From the NCBI GenBank assembly GCA_903848645.1, contig CAINGU010000061.1, forward strand, positions 1 through 64,000: a stretch of 64,000 bases of DNA. Direction: 5' to 3'. Position numbers and translations under genes: made by a program. The notes under the pieces were generated by a model. It did no database searches. It saw nothing but the letters and a program-made list of their open reading frames with translations, and was not told where the DNA came from. Shown piece after piece: positions 45,999 through 56,400 of this stretch (within the stretch, counting starts at the first letter, position 1; every line of letters begins with the position of its first letter). The stretch comes from an uncultured cyanobacterium. Lineage in GTDB: Bacteria; Cyanobacteriota; Cyanobacteriia; Cyanobacteriales; Nostocaceae.

Positions 45999-46028
45999 GA
46001 TCCCGGACTTCTCAGAGAAGTTGGGGAT
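45999..46028. repeat. Palindromic repeat (GATCCC-GACTTCT family)
   Basis: An imperfect palindrome AGATCCCGGACTTCTC...GAAGTTGGGGAT, related to one at 20261-20294 (AGATCCCCGACTTCTT...AAGTTGAGGATCT). Non-coding hairpin-forming repeat. Confidence 0.7.
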
Positions 46029-46168
46029 ATATTTCAAAAATTGTAAATAAATGTAAAGTTACTGGCCAATAAAATCTTCACAGAATTAGGTTAATATAAT
46101 CCGGTACGTCACTCCCTGCGGTAGTCTAGATAAATGTTAATTTATCGCCTGGTTTGACAAATAGTTTT

Positions 46169-47137
46169 ATGACTTCAGTTTCTAGTCCTGCACGCGTTAT
46201 TCGTATTGGTTCACGTAAAAGCCAATTAGCTTTAGTTCAAACATATTGGGTACAAGCGGAACTCCAGAAAAGCTTTCCCCACATTACTTTTGAAGTCCAT
46301 ACCATGTCTACCCAAGGGGACAAAATCCTGGATGTAGCATTGGCTAAAATTGGCGATAAAGGACTATTTACCAAGGAACTGGAATTGGGCATGATCAATA
46401 AGGATATTGATTTTGCTGTGCATTCTCTCAAGGATCTTCCCACCAACTTACCAGAAGGGTTGACCCTAGCAGCGATTACAGAACGGGAAAACCCCGCAGA
46501 CGCGGTGGTATTGCATGAAAAGCATAAAGGTCTGCAAATCGAGACTTTACCCGCAAATGCGGTAATTGGGACTTCTTCCCTGCGACGACTGGCACAGTTA
46601 CGCCATAAGTTCCCTCATTTTACCTTCAAAGATGTCCGGGGAAATTTGATCACACGCATGGACAAACTGGATGCTGGTGAGTATGATGCTTTAATTTTAG
46701 CAGTAGCTGGTTTAGAAAGATTGGAAATGAGCGATCGCATCCATCAAGTTCTGACTCCAGAAGTCTCCCTCCATGCCGTCGGACAAGGCGCTTTGGGGAT
46801 AGAATGCCGGGCGGATGATACGGAAGTCATTAGCTTGCTGAAAGCCATTGAACACCCGCAAACACGCGATCGCTGTTTAGCAGAAAGATCATTTTTACGA
46901 GTTTTAGAAGGTGGTTGTCAAGTTCCCATTGGTGTAAATACGGAAATTATTGGTGATCAATTAACATTAAAAGGTCTGGTTGCCAGCGTTGATGGTCAAA
47001 AAATAGTTAAAGATACCGTCACCGGTGCGGCTGCTGATGCTGAAAAGTTAGGCGCAGAACTAGCCAGTATTCTCAGATCACAAGGCGCTACAGAAATCTT
47101 AGAAAAAATCTTTACCGAGATTCAACGAGGATCATAG
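46169..47137 (+). CDS. hemC: Porphobilinogen deaminase (hydroxymethylbilane synthase)
   Basis: About 322 residues. It joins four porphobilinogens to hydroxymethylbilane in tetrapyrrole (haem, chlorophyll, bilin) synthesis in the cytosol. Motifs: [67 protein letters not shown] and the dipyrromethane cofactor cysteine in [10 protein letters not shown]. The ATG at 46169 starts [15 protein letters not shown] 15 bases upstream is a less likely start. Confidence 0.95.
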   Translation: MTSVSSPARVIRIGSRKSQLALVQTYWVQAELQKSFPHITFEVHTMSTQGDKILDVALAKIGDKGLFTKELELGMINKDIDFAVHSLKDLPTNLPEGLTLAAITERENPADAVVLHEKHKGLQIETLPANAVIGTSSLRRLAQLRHKFPHFTFKDVRGNLITRMDKLDAGEYDALILAVAGLERLEMSDRIHQVLTPEVSLHAVGQGALGIECRADDTEVISLLKAIEHPQTRDRCLAERSFLRVLEGGCQVPIGVNTEIIGDQLTLKGLVASVDGQKIVKDTVTGAAADAEKLGAELASILRSQGATEILEKIFTEIQRGS

Positions 47138-47141
47138 AGTA

Positions 47142-47190
47142 ATTACCAATTACCAATCACCAATTACCAATTACCATCTACCAATTACCA
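47142..47190 (+). repeat. STRR heptamer run ending at the glgA start codon
   Basis: Seven heptamers of ATTACCA (with variants ATCACCA and TCTACCA) in a row. The final A is the A of the glgA ATG. The hemC-glgA gap holds nothing else. Confidence 0.92.
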
Positions 47191-48671
47191 TGAAAATTTT
47201 ATTTGTAGCAGCGGAAGCTGCTCCCATTGCCAAAGTTGGCGGTATGGGGGATGTTGTCGGTGCATTACCCAAAGTCTTGAGAGCAATGGGTCATGATGTG
47301 CGGATTTTCATGCCTTACTATGGTTTTGTTCCCGACAAAATGCCAGTTCCCAAAGAACCCATTTGGAAAGGTTCAGCCATGTTTCAGGAGTTTGCAGTTT
47401 ACGAAAGCGTGCTGCCTGGTACTGATGTTCCTTTGTATTTATTTCAACATCCATCTTTTTCACCTCGGCGGGTTTATGGTGGGGAAGATGAAGATTGGAG
47501 ATTTACCTTATTTTCCAATGGTGCGGCAGAATTTTGCTGGAATTACTGGAAACCGGAAATTGTCCATTGTCATGATTGGCACACAGGAATGTTACCAGTC
47601 TGGTTAAATCAATCTCCAGATATTACCAGTGTATTCACCATTCACAACCTCGCTTATCAAGGGCCTTGGCGTTGGTATTTAGAGAAAATTACTTGGTGTC
47701 CCTGGTATATGCAAGGACACAATACAATGGCGGCCGCAGTCCAGTTTGCCAATAAGGTAAATACAGTTTCTCCTACCTATGCCGAGCAGATAAAAACACC
47801 TGCTTATGGTGAACAAATAGAAGGGTTATTATCTTTTGTTAGTGGCAAATTATCAGGGATAATTAACGGCATAGATACCGATATTTATGATCCTAGTAAT
47901 GATAAATACATCACCCAAACCTTTACCATAGATACCCTTGATCAACGCAAAGCTAATAAAATAGCCCTGCAAGAAGAAGTAGGTTTAGAAGTTAATTCTA
48001 ATGCCTTTCTCATCGGCATGGTGACAAGGTTGGTAGAACAAAAAGGGATGGATTTAGTATTACAAATCCTTGACCGCTTCATGGCTTATACAGATGCTCA
48101 GTTTGTTCTATTGGGAACAGGCGATCGCTATTATGAAACCCAAATGTGGCAACTCGCATCCCGCTATCCCGGACGCATGGCTACCTACCTTCTGTATAAT
48201 GATGCCCTTTCCCGTCGTATTTATGCGGGTACTGATGCCTTCTTAATGCCTAGCCGCTTTGAACCTTGCGGAATTAGCCAAATGATGGCTTTGCGTTACG
48301 GTTCTGTGCCTATTGTCCGTCGCACAGGGGGATTAGTTGATACCGTCAGCCACTATGATCCAGTCAATGAAGTAGGTACGGGTTATTGCTTTGACCGCTA
48401 TGAACCTCTGGACTTGTTTACCTGTATGATTCGCGCTTGGGAGGGTTTCCGTTTCAAACCCCAATGGCAAGAATTACAAAAACGGGGGATGAGTGAAAAC
48501 TTCAGTTGGTATGAATCCGCTAAGGAGTACGATAAACTTTATCGTTCTATCTATGGTTTACCAGATCCAGAACCGGAAGTAACGCCAGAACCAACACTAG
48601 AAGCAAAACCAACACCAACACTAGAAACAAAGCCAAAACTAACACCAAAACCAATACAAAAATCAGTTTAA
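47190..48671 (+). CDS. glgA: Glycogen synthase
   Basis: 493 residues. A GT5-family ADP-glucose-dependent glycogen synthase. The N-terminal substrate loop is KVGGMGDVVGALPK, then VHCHDWHTGMLP, INGIDTDIYDP and the acceptor site EPCGISQMMALRYGSVPIVRRTGGL. It ends with a proline/threonine/lysine-rich tail (from about 462, PEPEVTPEPTLEAKP...) that is not part of the enzyme. No Shine-Dalgarno sits upstream: STRR heptamers reach the start codon. A terminator follows. Confidence 0.94.
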   Translation: MKILFVAAEAAPIAKVGGMGDVVGALPKVLRAMGHDVRIFMPYYGFVPDKMPVPKEPIWKGSAMFQEFAVYESVLPGTDVPLYLFQHPSFSPRRVYGGEDEDWRFTLFSNGAAEFCWNYWKPEIVHCHDWHTGMLPVWLNQSPDITSVFTIHNLAYQGPWRWYLEKITWCPWYMQGHNTMAAAVQFANKVNTVSPTYAEQIKTPAYGEQIEGLLSFVSGKLSGIINGIDTDIYDPSNDKYITQTFTIDTLDQRKANKIALQEEVGLEVNSNAFLIGMVTRLVEQKGMDLVLQILDRFMAYTDAQFVLLGTGDRYYETQMWQLASRYPGRMATYLLYNDALSRRIYAGTDAFLMPSRFEPCGISQMMALRYGSVPIVRRTGGLVDTVSHYDPVNEVGTGYCFDRYEPLDLFTCMIRAWEGFRFKPQWQELQKRGMSENFSWYESAKEYDKLYRSIYGLPDPEPEVTPEPTLEAKPTPTLETKPKLTPKPIQKSV

Positions 48672-48708
48672 GGTGTTGTAGGAAGTTGGAATTTTAGACA
48701 ATATTGAT

Positions 48709-48737
48709 GGGGTATTTATCTGGAATGCCCCTTTTTA
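48709..48737 (+). terminator. Intrinsic terminator after glgA
   Basis: Stem GGGGTATT/AATGCCCC (48709-48716 and 48724-48731) with one wobble pair, followed by five T. A similar terminator follows aroC. Confidence 0.85.
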
Positions 48738-48839
48738 ATATACGATTTTATTAAAATAACCCATAATAGAGATTTGACTTGTTTGCATATTCTGTGTTCT
48801 CGGTTTTGTAAAACTATTTCTATTTAATTACCTAAACTT

Positions 48840-49268
48840 ATGAAGTTACTCCAAAAGTGTTTGTTAGGTTTAATGCTAATTCCTTCTGGCATATTATTTA
48901 ATTCCGGGACAGTTAATGCCTCACAGGTAGCAAATCAGTGGTATTTTGGTTTATGGGATTGTAATATTGATGGTCGTAATGCCAAAATGCAGTGGCTTGT
49001 AGTTGACGATCCTCAAACTAACTGTAATGGTGATGTTTGTAGTACAACATCAGGTGTTAAGGTTGTAGGACGGTTCAGTGATAATGGTAGTGCATGGGTG
49101 TCACTAGCAAAACGTTCTGCAAATTCAACATCTCTCTCAATTCGTTATTTGGGTCAAGAACAAGATAACTGGTTTTTAAAATATAATGTTAAATCAGGTC
49201 AAGCTGTAGGTTGGACAACCTGGAGAGGCAAACGTTATCCTTTATCTTGTGCAAATAGACGACGTTAG
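48840..49268 (+). CDS. Secreted small protein, DUF6006-like
   Basis: 142 residues with a signal peptide (about 1-27, cleaved after VNAS). The mature part has four cysteines (LWDCNIDG, NCNGDVC, LSCANRRR) and conserved tryptophans (WYFGLWDC, MQWLVVDDPQTNC). This matches my recollection of the cyanobacterial DUF6006 family, function unknown. It is a single gene with no operon partner. Confidence 0.75.
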   Translation: MKLLQKCLLGLMLIPSGILFNSGTVNASQVANQWYFGLWDCNIDGRNAKMQWLVVDDPQTNCNGDVCSTTSGVKVVGRFSDNGSAWVSLAKRSANSTSLSIRYLGQEQDNWFLKYNVKSGQAVGWTTWRGKRYPLSCANRRR

Positions 49269-49388
49269 AAAAGATACATAGGGTGCGTTACGCTGCCGCT
49301 AACACACCATTATCTAGAATGTTTTAAAAGTATTTTTTGTCAGAATCAGGATTTCCAGGATTTAAGGATTTACAGGATGGGAATTTTG

Positions 49389-49748
49389 ATGATTAAAGAT
49401 GTAAATATTGATAGTCAGTTAAATTCTGAGGGAGATTGGAAATATCTAGAAGCATCCCAACAGTTGCAGCTAGATAAGCAAAATTATGGTTCAGATTATA
49501 TTCATCTTTATGTTGATGATATAGAAGGTGATTGGCTGGAAAATTGGGATTGGGAAGATGATTTAACAGATTATATTAACGCTTTTTATCATCATTGTCA
49601 GCAGGAAAATTATCAATTTGCTTTTGATATTTTGAATGCTTGTGATGATTTGTTGAATCAGCCAGAAAACTATGAAAAGGTTTTAGAGGTTTATGGTTAT
49701 TTGGTTGAAAGGTTAGAGCAAGATAAAGAACAAAATATAAAAAAATAA
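49389..49748 (+). CDS. Small acidic protein of unknown function
   Basis: 119-123 residues, strongly acidic with many Asp/Glu and Trp (DIEGDWLENWDWEDDLT) and helical towards the C-terminus. No domain recognised. Two in-frame ATGs (49377 and 49389) are possible. The first overlaps a CAGGATTT-type repeat whose GGATGGG would then serve as the ribosome-binding site of the second, so 49389 is preferred. AT-rich codon use like its neighbours. Confidence 0.6.
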   Translation: MIKDVNIDSQLNSEGDWKYLEASQQLQLDKQNYGSDYIHLYVDDIEGDWLENWDWEDDLTDYINAFYHHCQQENYQFAFDILNACDDLLNQPENYEKVLEVYGYLVERLEQDKEQNIKK

Positions 49749-49876
49749 ATGAAGAAATTTTAAAATTAGCCAAATAAAGTATTTTAGTGTTAAAAAACAA
49801 TGTAAAATGTCAAAAAAATACCAATTAGTAAACTAATTCAATAAATAAATGTAGATGCTTGACCTAAATAAAAAGT

Positions 49877-50974
49877 ATGACCGAACTAACTAGTACAAGA
49901 CAGCTATCAAGGATTGTTTTAAAAGGTTTCAAATCTATTGCAGAATGTGACCTTCAGCTTTCTCAACTTAATATACTCATTGGCTGTAATGGTGCAGGAA
50001 AATCCAATTTTATTGGCTTTTTTCGTATGATTGAGCAGATGCTTGAGAAGAAACTACAAGTTTTTGTCAGTCGTCAAGGTGGACCAGATTCAATATTACA
50101 TTTTGGTAGAAAAACAACTGAACAATTGGAAATTGAACTCTATTTTGGGCAAAATGCTTACTTCGCTACCTTTGAACCCACTCAGGATAACCGTTTGATG
50201 TTCTCCAAAGAATCTTTTTGGTGGAGCATGAGGGGAGAGCATAGAATCAGTAGTGGTCATTTTGAAACTCAAGCTTTAGAAGGTACTCGCACAAGAATGG
50301 ACTATTATGTATTACCAGCTATGAAAAAATGGCAGGTTTATCATTTTCATGATACCAGTGATACTGCTTATGTAAAACAACCTACTCCTATTAATGATAA
50401 TATTTACCTGCGTCCAGATGGTCGTAATTTGGCAGCTTTCTTGTATTTATTAAAAAACAATAATTCTCAATCTTATCAACAAATTGTCAAGACAATCCGG
50501 CTTGTTGCACCTTTTTTTGATGATTTCTTGCTGCGTCCTTCTCCACACAATCAGGACTTTATAGAACTAGAATGGTTTGAACAAGGTCAGGATATTCCTT
50601 TTAAAGCTCATCTGCTGTCTGATGGAACGCTGCGTTTTATATGTTTAGCAACGGTATTTTTACAACCTGCTTTATTCCATCAACCAGAAACTATTTTAGT
50701 TGATGAACCAGAATTAGGTCTTCATCCTTATGCAATTACTATTCTAGCATCTTTAATACGTGCTGCTTCTAGAGAAAAACAAGTAATTGTTTCTACTCAA
50801 TCTGTCGAATTATTAAATGAATTTACAGCAAAAGATGTGATAGTTGTAGATAGAAAAGATGGTAAGTCATTACTGCGTAGATTGGATGAGCATGATTTAC
50901 AAGAATGGTTAGAAGATTATACTTTAGGAGAATTGTGGAAAAAGAACATTATTGGAGGTAGACCTTCAAGATGA
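49877..50974 (+). CDS. OLD-like AAA ATPase (predicted defence ATPase)
   Basis: 365 residues of the AAA15/AAA21 SMC-like ATPase group. Walker A is IGCNGAGKSNF (35-45), then QxG-like SRQGGPDSILHFG, signature-like HLLSDGTLRF, Walker B ILVDEPELGLHP and the STQS sensor. It is followed, with a 4-base ATGA overlap, by a DUF4276 gene with a TOPRIM-like motif. ATPase plus TOPRIM-like DUF4276 is a common two-gene unit in defence islands, resembling OLD-type or PARIS-like systems. Function as phage defence is inference. Confidence 0.85.
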   Translation: MTELTSTRQLSRIVLKGFKSIAECDLQLSQLNILIGCNGAGKSNFIGFFRMIEQMLEKKLQVFVSRQGGPDSILHFGRKTTEQLEIELYFGQNAYFATFEPTQDNRLMFSKESFWWSMRGEHRISSGHFETQALEGTRTRMDYYVLPAMKKWQVYHFHDTSDTAYVKQPTPINDNIYLRPDGRNLAAFLYLLKNNNSQSYQQIVKTIRLVAPFFDDFLLRPSPHNQDFIELEWFEQGQDIPFKAHLLSDGTLRFICLATVFLQPALFHQPETILVDEPELGLHPYAITILASLIRAASREKQVIVSTQSVELLNEFTAKDVIVVDRKDGKSLLRRLDEHDLQEWLEDYTLGELWKKNIIGGRPSR

Positions 50975-51594
50975 TTCGAGTAAATATTTTTGTAGAAGGA
51001 CAAACGGAAGAAACTTTTGTCAGATAATTACTTTACAATCATTTTCTGCAACAAAACATATATGTTAATCCTATACTTCTAGGAGGTGCGGTAACTTATG
51101 GAAAAATCAGAAAAGAATTATATCGTAAATGTTCTGAAGATAGCACCGCTTTTGTAACTACGATGTTAGATTTGTATGGACTACCAAAAGATTTTCCCGG
51201 TAAAAGTTCTATTCCCACTACCAATAATCCTTTTGAGAAAGCTGAATATCTGGAAAAACAAATAGGTGTAGATATTGGACAACAAAATTTTATTCCTAAT
51301 TTATTGGTGCATGAATTTGAAGGACTTCTTTATAGTAATCCCCAAGCTTTTGTAGAATGGTTTGATCAAAGTACCGTAGAACAGCTACAGCGTGAACGTG
51401 AATCCTTTTCTTCACCTGAACATATTAATGATAGTCCGATAACAGCACCTTCTAAACGTATTCTTCAATGTTGTCCTGGATATGATAAACCGTTACATGG
51501 TTCTTTAATTGCTATGGATATCGGCTTGGATACAATACGTCAGCAGTGTCAACATTTTGGTAAATGGTTAACAAAACTGGAAAATATCACGTAG
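50971..51594 (+). pseudogene. DUF4276 protein gene interrupted by an in-frame stop
   Basis: The ATG at 50971 overlaps the ATPase stop (ATGA). It reads MIRVNIFVEGQTEETFVR, and the DUF4276 EGQTE motif is the TOPRIM-like glutamate site. A TAA follows at codon 19 (51025-51027), after which the same frame continues open for 188 codons (LLYNHFLQQNIYVNPILLGG..., VHEFEGLLYSNPQAF) to 51594. The distal part could restart at 51163 or earlier, but it would lack the EGQTE motif. Probably inactivated. Confidence 0.85.
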
Positions 51595-51650
51595 CTAACA
51601 ATCCCAACACCATGTAAAATACAGATTCCGGTCTGTATTTCCTCAACATC

Positions 51651-52739
51651 ATGGGCAGCACTTTTGGTCATCTTTTCCGTATTACGACATTTGGCGAATC
51701 TCACGGCGGCGGTGTGGGAGTTATAATTGATGGTTGTCCCCCACAACTGGAAATTTCGGCCCAGGAAATTCAATTTGAGCTAGACAGAAGACGGCCAGGA
51801 CAAAGTAAAATTACCACTCCTCGCAAAGAAGCAGACACCTGTGAGATTCTATCTGGGGTGTTTGAGGGGAAAACTCTGGGAACACCAATTGCAATCTTGG
51901 TCAGAAATAAAAATACCCGTCCCGAAGATTATGATGAGATGGCGCAAAAATACCGCCCTTCTCACGCAGATGCTACCTATGATGCTAAGTATGGCTTGAG
52001 AAATTGGCAAGGTGGCGGCAGATCGTCAGCCCGTGAGACAATAGGTAGAGTCGCAGCAGGTGCGATCGCTAAAAAGATTTTACATCAAGTTGCAGGTGTA
52101 GAAGTTATCGCTTATGTAAAGCGAATTAAGGATTTAGAAGGCGTTGTTGATACAAATACCGTCACTTTAGCAGATGTAGAAAGCAATATTGTCCGTTGTC
52201 CAGATGGCGCAATTGCTAATACCATGATTTCATTAATTGAACAAACTGGTCGAGAGGGTAATTCCATCGGTGGTGTGGTTGAATGTGTGGTACGGAATGT
52301 TCCCAAGGGTTTAGGAGAACCAGTTTTTGATAAATTAGAAGCAGATTTAGCAAAAGCGGTAATGTCACTACCCGCAAGCAAAGGTTTTGAAATTGGTTCT
52401 GGTTTTGACGGAACTTTATTAACAGGTTTTGAACATAACGACGAATTTTATATAGATGAAAATGGCGAAATTAGAACAGTAACTAACCGTTCTGGAGGGA
52501 TTCAAGGGGGAATTTCCAACGGTGAAAATATCATTATCCGAGTCGCTTTTAAACCAACCGCGACTATTAGAAAGGAACAAAAAACCGTAACGAAAGAAGG
52601 TGAAGAAACGCTTTTAGCGGGTAAGGGAAGACATGATCCTTGTGTATTACCCCGCGCTGTACCTATGGTTGATGCGATGGTGGCTTTGGTTTTATGTGAT
52701 CATCTCTTACGTCATTATGGACAATGTAAGGTGTTGTAG
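51651..52739 (+). CDS. aroC: Chorismate synthase
   Basis: 362 residues. FMN-dependent conversion of EPSP to chorismate, the last step of the shikimate pathway in the cytosol. Motifs: [46 protein letters not shown] and [18 protein letters not shown]; near the end [20 protein letters not shown] and [14 protein letters not shown]. Full length. A housekeeping gene set between two apparently decaying accessory loci. Confidence 0.96.
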   Translation: MGSTFGHLFRITTFGESHGGGVGVIIDGCPPQLEISAQEIQFELDRRRPGQSKITTPRKEADTCEILSGVFEGKTLGTPIAILVRNKNTRPEDYDEMAQKYRPSHADATYDAKYGLRNWQGGGRSSARETIGRVAAGAIAKKILHQVAGVEVIAYVKRIKDLEGVVDTNTVTLADVESNIVRCPDGAIANTMISLIEQTGREGNSIGGVVECVVRNVPKGLGEPVFDKLEADLAKAVMSLPASKGFEIGSGFDGTLLTGFEHNDEFYIDENGEIRTVTNRSGGIQGGISNGENIIIRVAFKPTATIRKEQKTVTKEGEETLLAGKGRHDPCVLPRAVPMVDAMVALVLCDHLLRHYGQCKVL

Positions 52740-52750
52740 TTAATTTTGAT

Positions 52751-52777
52751 GGGGTGTTGATCTTGAATACCCCTTTT
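52751..52777 (+). terminator. Intrinsic terminator after aroC
   Basis: Stem GGGGTGTT/AATACCCC (52751-52758 and 52766-52773) with a 7-base loop and TTTT. Same type as the glgA terminator. Confidence 0.82.
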
Positions 52778-52825
52778 GCTTGATGTAGTCATACTTAATC
52801 AAGTCTAACTGCATCAATATTTCCT

Positions 52826-54700
52826 ATGACTACCATTAATACAGACCAAGACTACCAAAATCGCGTTAAACACTTTACTGCTTTAAAATCTAAATACCAA
52901 GCTACTCAATATCAAGATTTTTCTCCTTCTAGTCTTCTATATCTGATTTTGCGAAAAGTAGATTTAGGATTAGAACTCAGTGAGTTAGAGTTAAATTGGT
53001 TAGAAAAAAATCAACTAACACAAACAATTGAAATCATTTGGATACAGGAATTTAAAAAGGGTGAACTCAAAAAACTGGAAGATGAATTTTTTCAGTTGAA
53101 AGCTAAGTATCAAATTACTAAATCTTATGAATCATCATTAGATAGTTTTCTATATCCTATACTTTGGAAACTGGATCAAGAAGGTAATTTAGATCATCAT
53201 GAAATTCAATTACTTCAAGATAATAATTTATCTCAAATAGTTGAAATTGCTCAAGATATCAGAAATTTTTCCGTTATAAAACAGAAGTATGAAGCTACTA
53301 AATATCAAGATTCATCTCCTGACAAGGTACTGTATCCAGTTCTCAAAAAATTAGACAAGTCTCAACGTTTGGATGATTGTGAATATGAATGGTTGCTAGA
53401 GAATGAATTATTTGAAACTATAGAGATTTTTGAACAACAAGACTTGAAGAGAGAAGAAGAGTTAAAGAGACAAAAAGAGTTAGAAAGACAAAAAGAGTTG
53501 GAAAGACAAGAAGAGTTAGCAAAACAAGCAAAATTTACTGAACTAAAAGAAAAATACAAAGCTAATAAATACTTCGAGCCATCTGTCGCTAGTAGATTAC
53601 ATGAAATATTGCAAAAATTAGAGGAAAATAAAAAGTTAGCTTATTTTGATGAAGATTGGTTGAACAATAGAGGGCTGAAACAAACAATTAAGATTGCTAA
53701 AGAGCTTGAATTCAAAAGAGAATTTATTGAACTAAAAGGAAAATACAAAGCATAGAAATATGCAGATTTATCACCTGATAGTGATTTATATTGTATTCTC
53801 AAAAAACTTGAATCAGAGAATAATTTAAGTAAGGATGAGTTAGAATTTCTGCAAAAATATCAATTAACAGATACTTTAGCCATTGTTAATGAAAAGTATG
53901 CTGCTAGTTTAAAACACAAAGCAGAACCAGGAGATTTTTTAAATAATTCGGAAATTGAATGGTTGCAAAATAATAAACGTGAAGATATTATTAATTTTGC
54001 TAAACAGAAGCATTTTTCAGCACTAAAAAGAAAGTATAGCTTAATAGAGCCTACATTACCAATAGAACCGTTTTATACAATTATGCTGAAACTGGAGAAA
54101 AAAGAACGCCTAGATCCTATCTTAGTTGTTCAGCTTATAGAAGAACGTATGTTGTCTAGTGATGGCAAGATTGCTACTGCATATTATAGACTAGAAGCTG
54201 AGTTTTATGAACAGGAATATAACCGGACTGGGAATAAATGGGACATTCCTAGAATTAGTAAATTTTGGCGTAAAGCAAATGAACCTGAACAGGCTTTAAA
54301 AATTACTAATCTAGACTTAGCAAAAATCCAAGATAATAAACTAAAATCAACTATTTTAGTAACTAGAGGTGCAGCATTCAGAGATATTTATAAATTAGAT
54401 GATGCAGAAAATTGTGCTATACAAGCTATTGATTATCAGCCAAATACTCATCAACCTTACACCTTGATGGGTGCTATTTGTTATGATAAAGGTAGCTGGG
54501 AAGATGGTTATCAATGGTTTGAAATAGCCATTCAGCTTGGTGCTGACACTGAAGATATAGATGCAGAAATTAAGCAAGTAATCAGGAATGAAAAGAATGA
54601 TGATAAACGACGTGAAGCCGCAGAATATCTTTTAAAAAAAGATTCACATCGTTATGCTTGGGCTAAAGATTATCTAAAAAAACAGAAAGATAAAAAATAA
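52826..54700 (+). pseudogene. Repeat protein of unknown function split by one amber codon
   Basis: One reading frame of 625 codons with a single TAG at 53753-53755. It contains about seven repeats of 55-60 residues built as F..LK.KY.A..Y.D.SP..LLY..L.KL......L...E..WL..N.L..TIEI, with a charged run KRQKELERQKELERQEEL after the third. The C-terminal 190 residues resemble TPR-type helical pairs (ILVTRGAAFRDIYKLDDAENCAI, YDKGSWEDGYQWFEIAIQLG). The second half (from TTG at 53963) has no likely start of its own. Whether it is inactive, or two proteins are still made, is unknown. The role is unknown, and the neighbourhood is defence-like. Confidence 0.75.
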
Positions 54701-54813
54701 CATTCCTGTGGGGTGGGCATCCCTGCCCGCCCAAATATGTAAATTAGGTACATTTTCGCTTATTATAATAGTAGGGACTGGCTTTAGTTATATTCTTATA
54801 TTCCATTTTATTT

Positions 54814-55110
54814 ATGAGATCCAGAATTGAAAATAACATTTTATTCATTCACAAGGAAGACGTACCCGAATTTAAAAAAGGTGGTTCTGTAGTTAGGAAT
54901 TCCTACTTTTGGGCATTACGTTCCATTGCTGGACGTGCTAAACGTTATAGTGATTGGGAATATGAATCAGAAGTTTGGGTTGCAGTAGAACGAATGCTTT
55001 TATCCTTTACTGAATCAGGCTATTTAGGTTATCGAGAAACAATGTTAGAGTTTCCCCTATCACAAGGTGAAATTCCCAGTGTTTTGCGGAATGTCGCTAC
55101 CTGGGAATAA
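54814..55110 (+). CDS. Small protein of unknown function near the CRISPR-Cas locus
   Basis: 98 residues with no signal or membrane segment (NSYFWALRSIAGRAKRYSDWEYESEVWVAVERMLLSF). Rich in aromatic and charged residues. No family recognised. Isolated, with a REP-like GGGTGGGCATCCCTGCCCGC just upstream at about 54712-54731. It might belong to the neighbouring defence locus, but there is no direct evidence. Confidence 0.6.
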   Translation: MRSRIENNILFIHKEDVPEFKKGGSVVRNSYFWALRSIAGRAKRYSDWEYESEVWVAVERMLLSFTESGYLGYRETMLEFPLSQGEIPSVLRNVATWE

Positions 55111-55219
55111 TTAATTTAAATAGATAGTAGACAGCATTGAGAGAGTAATATGAGTAAAGCATAACCCAGTAAGGCTTTGACTGTGAACCGTTCATGCAAT
55201 GGGTGATGAATTTCTGTTT

Positions 55220-56167
55220 TTATTCAACACAGTAATTATCATGGGCTTTTTTCAAAGCATCTTTAACCCCTTTTGCCACCCAATCAGGACTTAAAACCTT
55301 AGCACTAGCACCGTACTGTAGCATTCTTTGACGAAACCAAAATATACAATCTTCCTGAGTTAAAATATCAACATATTCCGTACTTTCTGGTGAGGAAATA
55401 ACTGTTTCATGGGGTCTGCGGGGTCTATAACTCGCTAAATCTCCTGTCAGACGGTAGATAATATCTAAAGTAGGAAATTTACTATAAGTCCAGGGTGTCT
55501 GGGAAACTCCACCAACTCTAGTAATGCGGTCTACTCTCAAAGTAATATTCTGTTCAGCATTGGGTCTGGTTTCTAGATGAAAACTCCGAAAGTCGGGAAC
55601 TAAAGCAAATAAGTAGAGAACACCGTTATGTAATCTCAGTTCGGACTTATCTAAATCCCAGAATGTTTCTTTACCTTTTCTACTGCGATACCAAACTACA
55701 AAGCGGCGTTTTTGCTGAAACCGTTGCTGTAACTGGCGTACAATCTCATTGATTTTATCTTCGCTGTAATCTGTAGGTGGATGAAAGTCTGTTTTTAATC
55801 CAAGGGACTTAAGTTTTTGAAAGTTACCAATGCGGTGAATATGCCCAGCTTCCGCAGAAAACCCCAGACTCGCTAATAACTCAGAGGCCATTGCTAATGC
55901 TTGTCTTTGTTCTTCAGATAAGATAACGGGAAACACTGATGTCACTAACTCATAAGGACGGTTGGGTGCTGATTCGATTTGAAAACCGCAGTCTCGGAGT
56001 TTACCAATGGCACGAGTGATTTTCTGTGATAAATCACCAGCTTCAAAACCGCGATTCATCAACAATATTTGTAAGTCTCGGTTTTTCAAAGGTCGTTCAG
56101 CCAGTAGTTTCAGTATCTCCAGCGTGAACCCTAGTTGATTTGAAGCAGGATCATTTTTTGATGACAT
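55220..56167 (-). CDS. WYL-domain transcriptional regulator, CRISPR-associated
   Basis: 315 residues. The N-terminal winged helix-turn-helix (about 8-75, FTLEILKLLAERPLKNRDLQILLMNRG) is followed by a WYL domain (about 145-225; RRFVVWYRSRKGKETFWDLDKSELRLHNGVLYLFAL) and a WCX-type C-terminus. WYL regulators often accompany type I-D loci and bind ligands through the WYL pocket to control cas transcription. Divergent from the small gene at 56401 and the cas operon. Palindromes at 56763 and 56836 are candidate operators. Confidence 0.9.
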   Translation of the reverse strand: MSSKNDPASNQLGFTLEILKLLAERPLKNRDLQILLMNRGFEAGDLSQKITRAIGKLRDCGFQIESAPNRPYELVTSVFPVILSEEQRQALAMASELLASLGFSAEAGHIHRIGNFQKLKSLGLKTDFHPPTDYSEDKINEIVRQLQQRFQQKRRFVVWYRSRKGKETFWDLDKSELRLHNGVLYLFALVPDFRSFHLETRPNAEQNITLRVDRITRVGGVSQTPWTYSKFPTLDIIYRLTGDLASYRPRRPHETVISSPESTEYVDILTQEDCIFWFRQRMLQYGASAKVLSPDWVAKGVKDALKKAHDNYCVE

Positions 56168-56400
56168 ATCAGATTACTGTAAGAATACCTCTAGTAGATA
56201 TTATCAAAAAATGATTATATTGTCTTTTTTTTGAGTGTTAGAATCTGTTGACTTCTGATTTTTAATAGAGTAAACTATAAAACAGCATAAAAATATAAGA
56301 GTGCCATCTGAACTGCAATCAGACAACACTCTCACATCTGCTCAAGTGACTAACATTTTTAGCCACTGAAATATTCATTTGAAAAAAACTAACCACAATT

